A DNA stretch of 12,335 bases from CAZGUG01 sp964529035. Lineage in GTDB: Bacteria; Bacillota; Clostridia; Ch29. The notes under the pieces are model-generated. The model did not search any database. It was not told where the DNA came from and was given only the letters and a program-made list of their open reading frames with translations. This document shows positions 7,139 to 12,335 of the stretch, one piece after another (position 1 is the stretch's first letter; the number at the start of each line of letters is the position of its first letter). Position numbers and translations under genes: made by a program. The DNA lies in the NCBI GenBank assembly GCA_964529035.1, contig CAZGUG010000056.1:1-12335 (forward strand), read 5' to 3'.

Positions 7139-8380
7139 ATGAGAAAATACAGCGATATCCAGCTTTATAAAGATGTCACCCAAGATGAGTGGAACGATTG
7201 GCACTGGCAGGTGAAAAACAGGGTTACAACCGTACAGCAGCTCAAAAAAATAATCAACCTGACAGACGGGGAAGAAAAGGCTATAGATGAAAGCCTTGCC
7301 CTTTTAAGGATGGGTATAACCCCATATTACGCTTCGCTTATGGACCCGGATGATCCGAACTGTCCCATAAGGAAACAGGCGGTTCCTACCTCCTATGAGC
7401 TTCACAGGGGAGAAGCCGACATGGAAGACCCGCTGCATGAGGATACGGATTCTCCAGTGGAGGGGCTTACCCATCGTTATCCCGACAGGGTGCTGCTGCT
7501 GGTAACCGACCAGTGTTCCATGTACTGCCGGCACTGTACCAGAAGGAGGTTTGCAGGTCAGACCGATATGGTCATGCCTACCGAAAGGATAGAAAAGGCC
7601 ATAGACTACATAAGAAACACGCCCCAGGTAAGGGATATACTTATCTCGGGCGGAGACGGCCTGCTGATTAGCGATGACAAATTGGAATTTATAATCAAAA
7701 GGTTAAGGGAAATACCCCACGTGGAAATCATAAGAATAGGAAGCCGGACCCCCGTGGTAATGCCCCAGAGAATCACTCCGCAGCTTGTAAATATGCTTGA
7801 AAAATACCACCCTGTCTGGTTAAATATGCACTTTAACCATCCAAAGGAAGTGACACCGGCTTCAACGGAAGCCTGCAGACTGCTGGCGGATGCCGGGATA
7901 CCCCTTGGAAACCAAACTGTGCTTTTAAGGGGCGTGAACGACTGCGTACACATTATGAAACGGCTGGTACATCTTCTTGTAAAAATAAGAGTCAGGCCCT
8001 ATTATATATACCAGTGCGACCTCTCAATGGGTATAGAGCATTTTAGGACCAAGGTATCAAAGGGTATAGAAATAATGGAAGGCTTAAGGGGCCACACCTC
8101 CGGTTTTGCCGTTCCGACATTCGTGGTGGACGCTCCGGGCGGTGGCGGTAAAATACCTGTAATGCCCCAGTATTTAATCTCCATGTCGGACAAAAAAGTT
8201 GTGCTGAGGAACTATGAAGGAGTAATAACTACTTATATGGAACCCGACTACACGTCACAGCCGTGTGACTGTCCCGAATGCCGGGAGGACAGAGAACTTA
8301 CAGGAGTGGCAGGACTTTTGGAAGGAAACGGTATAGCCCTTGAGCCGGAAGAACTGGAGCGAAAGAAAAGGCACAGGTAA
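7139..8380 (+). CDS. kamA: L-lysine 2,3-aminomutase (radical SAM, PLP)
   Basis: KamA interconverts L-lysine and L-beta-lysine in the cytoplasm, using SAM, a [4Fe-4S] cluster and pyridoxal phosphate. It is the first step of lysine fermentation and also feeds N-acetyl-beta-lysine osmolyte synthesis. The 413 residues match the Clostridium subterminale enzyme with an offset of one. Present are the cluster cysteines Cys126, Cys130 and Cys133, Arg135 for the substrate carboxylate, PLP lysine Lys338 in GGGGKIPV, both aspartates that bind the lysine side-chain amine (Asp294, Asp331), and the zinc cysteines Cys269, Cys376, Cys378 and Cys381. The two aspartates favour lysine over glutamate as substrate. 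ATG with AAGGAGG (7125-7131) 7 bases upstream. No ablB acetyltransferase or kamDE aminomutase is visible, so the fate of beta-lysine is open. Confidence 0.96.
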   Translation: MRKYSDIQLYKDVTQDEWNDWHWQVKNRVTTVQQLKKIINLTDGEEKAIDESLALLRMGITPYYASLMDPDDPNCPIRKQAVPTSYELHRGEADMEDPLHEDTDSPVEGLTHRYPDRVLLLVTDQCSMYCRHCTRRRFAGQTDMVMPTERIEKAIDYIRNTPQVRDILISGGDGLLISDDKLEFIIKRLREIPHVEIIRIGSRTPVVMPQRITPQLVNMLEKYHPVWLNMHFNHPKEVTPASTEACRLLADAGIPLGNQTVLLRGVNDCVHIMKRLVHLLVKIRVRPYYIYQCDLSMGIEHFRTKVSKGIEIMEGLRGHTSGFAVPTFVVDAPGGGGKIPVMPQYLISMSDKKVVLRNYEGVITTYMEPDYTSQPCDCPECREDRELTGVAGLLEGNGIALEPEELERKKRHR

Positions 8381-8385
8381 ATTGG

Positions 8386-8435
8386 AAACAATAATCACCT
8401 CCGCTAATATTATGGAGTGGAGGTGATTATTGTTT
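8386..8435 (+). promoter_or_regulatory. 17-bp perfect hairpin that buries the ribosome binding site of the next gene
   Basis: Bases 8386-8402 are the exact reverse complement of 8419-8435, with a 16-base loop. The right arm contains GGAGGTGAT (8419-8427), a full match to the 16S 3' end, so the left arm (ATCACCTCC) copies the anti-Shine-Dalgarno sequence. The stem also ends at the first base of the predicted TTG start. Only four T follow (8433-8436), so termination after kamA is a weaker alternative reading. Confidence 0.8.
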
Positions 8436-9277
8436 TGATCTATGCTTCAAGGTATCTTAGGGTTACAGACCCTTTAATGAGAGGACCCGATGTTGAGTAT
8501 GTGCAGCAGAGGCTGTCGGATTTGGGGTTTTATGATGGCGAGATAGACGGAGTATACGACTTGGAAACCGAGGGTGCCGTTAGAAATTTTCAGGAGGATT
8601 TCGGACTTTTAGTTGACGGTATAGTGGGCCCCGATACTTATAACGCCATAGGTCTTGGCCCCGAAGATGAGTTTGGTGTGCCCACCGAAGGGTACAGCAT
8701 TTATATTGATACAATCAACTTCACGCTGACTTTAAACCAGAACGGTGATGTGATAAACACCTACCCCGTTGCGGTGGGAGCGCCTTCCACGCCGACACCG
8801 CTTGGAGACTGGAGGATAATACAAAAGACCTTAAATCCCGGCGGTGCCTTTGGTACCCGGTGGATGAAGATAAACGTGCCCTGGGGAGGTTACGGCATAC
8901 ACGGGACGGATAACCCGTCGTCTATAGGTACTGCCGCCAGCCACGGCTGCGTCAGGATGTACAACGAAGACGTGAATGAACTCTACGACATTGTTCCTCT
9001 GGGGACACCGGTCAGGATAACCGGGGAAGCCTTTACCGGCAGGACACTGAGAATAGGGGTGGAACCCGGGGAGGACATTGCCGAAGTGCAGAGAATACTG
9101 CAGATACTGGGATACTACAGGGGGGATATTACAGGGGAATACGATTCTTCTACCGAACAGGCGGTAATGGATTTCCAGCGGGATTACGGGCTTGAACCCG
9201 ACGGGGTTGTAGGGCCTAAGACCTACGAAGTACTGTTCAGGCAGAGGGATATAACCCTTGGTGATACAAGGCCTTAA
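8435..9277 (+). CDS. L,D-transpeptidase (YkuD) flanked by two peptidoglycan-binding modules
   Basis: YkuD enzymes cut the tetrapeptide stem of peptidoglycan with an active-site cysteine and form 3-3 cross-links or attach other amines. From the TTG start there are 280 residues. A PG_binding_1 module at about 10-72 (GPDVEYVQQRLSDLGFYDGE) is followed by the YkuD domain at about 84-197 with IHGT (His156) and SHGCVRM (His170, Cys172), then a second PG_binding_1 module at about 211-270 (AEVQRILQILGYYRGDI). The catalytic set is complete. TTG 8435 is preferred because GGAGGTGAT lies 7 bases upstream; the in-frame GTG codons at 8417 and 8423 precede or overlap that site. No signal peptide or membrane helix is present, unlike most wall-targeted versions, which may suggest a spore-envelope role released by mother-cell lysis (inference). 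It starts 54 bases after kamA. Confidence 0.92.
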   Translation: MIYASRYLRVTDPLMRGPDVEYVQQRLSDLGFYDGEIDGVYDLETEGAVRNFQEDFGLLVDGIVGPDTYNAIGLGPEDEFGVPTEGYSIYIDTINFTLTLNQNGDVINTYPVAVGAPSTPTPLGDWRIIQKTLNPGGAFGTRWMKINVPWGGYGIHGTDNPSSIGTAASHGCVRMYNEDVNELYDIVPLGTPVRITGEAFTGRTLRIGVEPGEDIAEVQRILQILGYYRGDITGEYDSSTEQAVMDFQRDYGLEPDGVVGPKTYEVLFRQRDITLGDTRP

Positions 9278-9361
9278 AGGATAAGATTATGTTCCTGTGT
9301 TATCGGTAAAGAAATGTCGCTGGTTGTGCAGCAGGAAGGCGAAAACAGTCTTATGGAGGTT

Positions 9362-9387
9362 GCCCGGATTGGGGGCCTTCTTTTTTT
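9362..9387 (+). terminator. Probable rho-independent terminator after the transpeptidase gene
   Basis: A short GC stem (GCCC 9362-9365 with GGGC 9373-9376, possibly extended outward by GAGG pairing across a small internal loop) is followed by CCTTC and seven T (9381-9387). The stem is modest, but the T-run is strong and the position suits the end of the preceding transcript. The 9278-9361 stretch before it holds no recognisable gene. Confidence 0.5.
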
Positions 9388-9434
9388 ATTCAATAGTTAA
9401 TTTTGGTTCATACATAATCATACGTCCCTAGTTC

Positions 9435-9443
9435 TGGTACAAT
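9435..9443 (+). promoter_or_regulatory. Extended -10 promoter candidate for rlmD
   Basis: TGGTACAAT at 9435-9443 fits the extended -10 form TGn-TATAAT with one mismatch. No good -35 box lies 16-18 bases upstream. Transcription would begin near 9450, giving a leader of about 100 bases. Confidence 0.4.
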
Positions 9444-9552
9444 TATATATAGATATATCTGCATTTGGGGAAATTAACTTTATTGCAGAGTAAAATCAGC
9501 TTTAACAAGTGGTTCTTTTTTTGTAGTATGCTTACAGGGGAGGTATTTGACT

Positions 9553-10932
9553 GTGAAAACCGACAAACCTGTCAGAGAAGGCGGTAGGTATATTTTGGAT
9601 ATAGAACGCATGGGAAACAGCGGCGAAGGAATAGGCAGAATAGAAGGCCTGGCCATTTTTGTGGAAGATGCCGTGCCGGGGGACAGGGCGGAGATTGAAA
9701 TTACCAAGGTTAAACGGAACTATGCCCGGGGACGAATTAAGAAAGTGCTGCAGCAGTCGAAGCAAAGGGTGCAGGCCCGGTGTCCCATGGCCCTTGAGTG
9801 CGGCGGATGTCAGATACAGCATATGGACTACGGCTGGCAGCTCAGGCACAAAAGGCAAAAGGTGGAGGACCACCTGCGGAGGATAGGCGGCCTTGAGGAC
9901 GTTATTGTACACCCGGTGCTGGGTATGAAAGAGCCGTGGAGGTACAGGAATAAGGCACAGTTTCCGGTGGGCAGGGGAGTGGAAGGGATTGCAGCGGGTT
10001 TTTATGCAAGGCACAGCCACGATATCATAAACATTGACGACTGTGTTATTCAGCATGATATTAACAGCCGGGTGATAAAAGATGTAAAAAAGCATATGCA
10101 TAAGCACGGTATTTTGCCCTACGACGAGAAAACCGGTGAGGGCACAATACGTCATATACTTACAAGGATAGGCTTTACAACCGGGGAAGTGATGGTGGTG
10201 ATTGTTGCCGCATGTCGATATTTCCCGGGAAAAGATGAACTGGTAAAAAGACTGCGGGAAACTAAAAATGAAATTATGTCAATAGTGCTGAATGTGAACG
10301 ACAAAAGGACCAACGTGATATTGGGACAGGAGTGTATTACCCTTTGGGGCCGGAACTATATAACCGAAGTTTTAGGCAGCCTGAAATTTAGAATATCCCC
10401 CCTTTCATTCTTCCAGGTAAATCCGGCCCAAACCCTGGTGTTGTATCAAAAAGCAGTGGAGTATGCGGGGCTTAAAGGCGATGAAACGGTTATTGACGCC
10501 TATTGCGGCACAGGGTCCATATCCTTATTTCTTGCCGGCCGGGCTGCCAAGGTGTACGGTATTGAGGTGGTGGAAGCGGCGGTTAAGGACGCCCGGGCAA
10601 ACGCCAAAATAAACGGTATTGAAAATGCCGAGTTTATCACCGGTCTTGCCGAGGAGGTAATGCCGCACCTTTACCGGGAAGGGGTACGTCCCCATGCGGT
10701 GGTGCTGGATCCGCCGCGAAAAGGGTGTGATAGGGGCCTCTTGGATGCGGTTGTTTCCATGCAGCCGGAGCGGGTGGTGTACGTATCCTGCAACCCGGCA
10801 ACCCTGGCCAGGGATTTAAAGTACCTGGACGGTAGGGATTATAGGACGCATGAAGTTCAGCCGGTGGACATGTTCCCCCATACGGCGCACGTTGAGACGG
10901 TCGTATTGATGATAAATATAAAAAACAAATAA
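9553..10932 (+). CDS. rlmD: 23S rRNA (uracil-5-)-methyltransferase RlmD/RlmCD (RumA family)
   Basis: This enzyme uses SAM to make 5-methyluridine in 23S rRNA: U1939 by RlmD in E. coli, and both U747 and U1939 by the single RlmCD of Bacillus. From the GTG start there are 459 residues. A TRAM RNA-binding domain spans about 10-65. The 4Fe-4S cysteines are Cys77, Cys83, Cys86 (CPMALECGGC) and Cys164. The SAM motif DAYCGTGSISLFLA sits at 315-328. The catalytic stretch LDPPRKGCD is at 385-393, and the nucleophile Cys413 is in YVSCNPATLARDL. GTG 9553 is chosen because GGGAGGT (9538-9544) lies 8 bases before it; the TTG at 9547 is only 2 bases away. Whether it is mono- or dual-specific cannot be read from sequence alone. 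Confidence 0.95.
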   Translation: MKTDKPVREGGRYILDIERMGNSGEGIGRIEGLAIFVEDAVPGDRAEIEITKVKRNYARGRIKKVLQQSKQRVQARCPMALECGGCQIQHMDYGWQLRHKRQKVEDHLRRIGGLEDVIVHPVLGMKEPWRYRNKAQFPVGRGVEGIAAGFYARHSHDIINIDDCVIQHDINSRVIKDVKKHMHKHGILPYDEKTGEGTIRHILTRIGFTTGEVMVVIVAACRYFPGKDELVKRLRETKNEIMSIVLNVNDKRTNVILGQECITLWGRNYITEVLGSLKFRISPLSFFQVNPAQTLVLYQKAVEYAGLKGDETVIDAYCGTGSISLFLAGRAAKVYGIEVVEAAVKDARANAKINGIENAEFITGLAEEVMPHLYREGVRPHAVVLDPPRKGCDRGLLDAVVSMQPERVVYVSCNPATLARDLKYLDGRDYRTHEVQPVDMFPHTAHVETVVLMINIKNK

Positions 10933-10982
10933 GCACCTGAAAAACGCTTGAATTTAGGGTTTTCCGGCGATTTACCAGTCGT

Positions 10983-11011
10983 TTGACCAATTACGACCTT
11001 ATTAATATAAT
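10983..11011 (+). promoter_or_regulatory. Sigma-A promoter for the dehydrogenase gene
   Basis: TTGACC (10983-10988), 17 bases, then TATAAT (11006-11011). The -35 box is framed by a short dyad, GTCGT (10978-10982) and ACGAC (10993-10997), which could be an operator but is short enough to be chance. No clear rlmD terminator lies between 10933 and 10977. Confidence 0.8.
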
Positions 11012-11051
11012 ATAAGCCATAGAGGAACCTACATATAAGGAGGGACATTTG

Positions 11052-12119
11052 ATGGAGATATTTAGCAGACTGGAAGAATATGATTACGAACAACTAGTGC
11101 TTTGCCAGGACAAAAGCACCGGGTTAAAAGCAATTATTGCTATTCATGATACTACATTAGGGCCGGCGTTAGGCGGAACAAGGATCTACGATTATGAGAC
11201 TGATGAAGAAGCGATTATAGATGCGTTAAGGTTGGCTAAAGGTATGACATATAAAAATGCAGCTGTGGGATTAGACCTTGGCGGCGGGAAAGCAGTTATC
11301 ATAGGTGATCCAAAGAGGATAAAAAGCGAAGCATTGTTTAGAGCTTTTGGCAGATTTGTTGAAGGACTAAACGGCAGGTACATAACCGGTGAAGATATGA
11401 ATATGACACAACAGGATGCTGCATATATTAATTGTGAAACGAATTATATAGTGGGGTTGGAGACAGGAAGCGGCAATCCTTCGCCGGTAACAGCTTATGG
11501 AGTATTTAAAGGGATGCAAGCAGCTGTTAATGAGATTTATGGCAGCGATGATTTAAAAGGGAAAACCGTGGCAATTCAAGGGTTAGGAGCTGTCGGGAGA
11601 CGCCTAGCCGAGTTATTGCATGAATCAGGAGCGAAATTAATAGTAACTACAAGAGATCAAGCAAAAATTGATAAAGCCGTAGCAGAATTAGACGCAACTG
11701 CAGTAGGACTGGATGAAATATACGGAGTAGAATGTGATGTGTTTTCGCCCTGCGCTATAGGTGCTGTAATAAACGACATAACAATTGAGCAGCTAAAATG
11801 CAAAATTATAGCCGGTGCGGCTAACAACCAATTAGCCGAATCAAAACATGGTGATATCCTTGAGGAAAAAGGAATACTTTATGTACCGGATTATGTAATA
11901 AACAGCGGCGGGGTTATTAATATAATTGATGATATATCGGGACGTGAATATGACAAAGCAAATGCCATGAAAAACACTGCAAAAATTTATGATGCCTGCA
12001 AGAAAGTGTTTGAGTTAGCTAAAAGAGACGGTATTCCAACATATAAGGCAGCTGATAAAATGGCTGAAGATAGAATCGCGTCAGTAAGCAAAATCAAAAC
12101 AATTTTTAATAGAAAATAG
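11052..12119 (+). CDS. bcd: Leucine dehydrogenase-like Glu/Leu/Phe/Val dehydrogenase
   Basis: This enzyme reversibly deaminates branched-chain amino acids (leucine, valine, isoleucine) to 2-oxo acids with a pyridine nucleotide, in the cytoplasm. The 355 residues align along their length with Bacillus leucine dehydrogenase as I remember it. Shared landmarks are LGPALGGTR at 36-44, Lys68 and catalytic Lys80 (LGGGK), Asp115, GNPSPVTAYGV at 141-151, the Rossmann loop GLGAVG at 177-182, AGAANNQL at 254-261, and PDYVINSGGVIN at 279-290. The residue closing the second Rossmann strand is Thr200 followed by Arg201, where I recall Asp in NAD-specific relatives. ATG 11052 is chosen: AAGGAGGG (11037-11044) is 7 bases upstream, ideal compared with TTG 11049. 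Sampled lines are about 37-40% GC, against 53-67% in sampled lines of kamA and rlmD. It has its own promoter; no ptb, buk or bkd genes are adjacent. Confidence 0.92.
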   Translation: MEIFSRLEEYDYEQLVLCQDKSTGLKAIIAIHDTTLGPALGGTRIYDYETDEEAIIDALRLAKGMTYKNAAVGLDLGGGKAVIIGDPKRIKSEALFRAFGRFVEGLNGRYITGEDMNMTQQDAAYINCETNYIVGLETGSGNPSPVTAYGVFKGMQAAVNEIYGSDDLKGKTVAIQGLGAVGRRLAELLHESGAKLIVTTRDQAKIDKAVAELDATAVGLDEIYGVECDVFSPCAIGAVINDITIEQLKCKIIAGAANNQLAESKHGDILEEKGILYVPDYVINSGGVINIIDDISGREYDKANAMKNTAKIYDACKKVFELAKRDGIPTYKAADKMAEDRIASVSKIKTIFNRK

Positions 12120-12141
12120 TCTCCCGGCATAACACACGTTT

Positions 12142-12184
12142 AGTGAGTGGTACAGCACACAAGAACCGTCCCCTTGTAGTGAGA
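12142..12184. repeat. Small interspersed-repeat remnant flanked by TAGTGAG
   Basis: ACAAG (12160-12164) and CTTGT (12174-12178) flank AACCGTCCC, a motif that recurs in Clostridia beside REP-type elements. The 7-base word TAGTGAG occurs at 12142-12148 and 12178-12184, bracketing the motif, as a target duplication could. Both signals are short, so this is tentative. Confidence 0.35.
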
Positions 12185-12187
12185 GAT

Positions 12188-12216
12188 TTGATTACACCGA
12201 CTTATCGTGTTAAAAT
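12188..12216 (+). promoter_or_regulatory. Sigma-A promoter before the right-edge small gene
   Basis: TTGATT (12188-12193), a 17-base spacer, then TAAAAT (12211-12216). A strong ribosome binding site GGAGGAG (12240-12246) follows, 8 bases before the ATG at 12255. Confidence 0.65.
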
Positions 12217-12254
12217 ATATGTTATGTAAATAAGATTTTGGAGGAGCCGAAACT

Positions 12255-12335
12255 ATGACAGCCTCAATACGTTTAAGATAAGCTATATAATTTAGCATTA
12301 GAAGTAGCTAAATAAATGTAAAAAGTTAACATATA
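12255..12335 (+). pseudogene. Frameshifted remnant of a small ribbon-helix-helix (antitoxin-like) gene, cut by the window edge
   Basis: The ATG at 12255 has a good ribosome binding site and promoter, yet its frame ends after 8 codons (MTASIRLR). Skipping base 12276 continues as DKLYNLALEVAK to a stop at 12313; skipping base 12313 continues as KCKKLTY to the edge. Joined, the three pieces read like the start of a ribbon-helix-helix DNA-binding protein: a short strand (TASIRL) followed by a helix (DKLYNLALEVAK), as in small antitoxins. Two single-base insertions would explain the breaks, by mutation or sequencing error. The pieces are short, so chance is possible. An alternative is an 8-codon leader peptide. 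Confidence 0.35.

Noticed and set aside
9314..9400. A 28-codon frame beginning MSLVVQQEGENSL and ending in FLFNS
   Set aside because: It has only a weak ribosome binding site, runs through the T-rich terminator, and resembles no family I recognise.
9532..10155. Long minus-strand open frame of 207 codons inside rlmD
   Set aside because: It is a shadow of the + strand methyltransferase, which carries complete catalytic motifs; the antisense product has no recognisable domain.

Overview
The window is chromosomal DNA from an endospore-forming, probably anaerobic Firmicute of the class Clostridia. Three things point there. The first two genes are spore genes (germination protein YpeB and an SspF-like DNA-binding spore protein). 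Arginine is mostly AGG/AGA and isoleucine is often ATA. Starts are often TTG or GTG behind strong purine-rich ribosome binding sites. All recognisable intact genes are on the + strand. I cannot name the species.

Layout. 1-1061: YpeB, cut at its 5' end. 1218-1385: a 55-residue alpha/beta-type small acid-soluble spore protein missed by length cut-offs, followed by a clean terminator. 1525-2604: D-Ala-D-Ala ligase behind a sigma-A-type promoter. 2677-3570: a metallo-beta-lactamase-fold hydrolase. 3691-5376: arginyl-tRNA synthetase, with a near-consensus promoter whose -35 box lies inside a perfect 10-bp inverted repeat, ending in a GC-rich terminator. 5484-6884: a RocR-like PAS/AAA+/Fis activator of sigma-54 polymerase. 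7139-8380: lysine 2,3-aminomutase (radical SAM). 8435-9277: an L,D-transpeptidase with two peptidoglycan-binding modules, whose ribosome binding site lies in a 17-bp perfect hairpin. 9553-10932: the 23S rRNA uracil methyltransferase RlmD/RlmCD. 11052-12119: a leucine dehydrogenase-like enzyme, clearly more AT-rich than its neighbours. 12188-12335: a promoter, a ribosome binding site and what looks like a frameshifted ribbon-helix-helix (antitoxin-like) reading frame running off the edge.

How the genes fit together. The left half combines spore formation or germination (YpeB, SASP), wall precursor synthesis (Ddl) and a housekeeping synthetase. The middle pairs an amino-acid-catabolism type sigma-54 activator with an amino-acid-modifying enzyme, which suggests regulated lysine use or beta-lysine production, although I find no -24/-12 promoter in the gap between them. 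The right side holds single-gene units, each with its own promoter. Nothing resembles a phage, CRISPR array or complete mobile element. The only mobile-type traces are short degenerate GTCCCC-containing repeats in two intergenic gaps. I find no clear undescribed multi-gene system. The best leads are the regulatory structures before argS and the transpeptidase gene, the altered cofactor site in the dehydrogenase, and the decayed small gene at the right edge.
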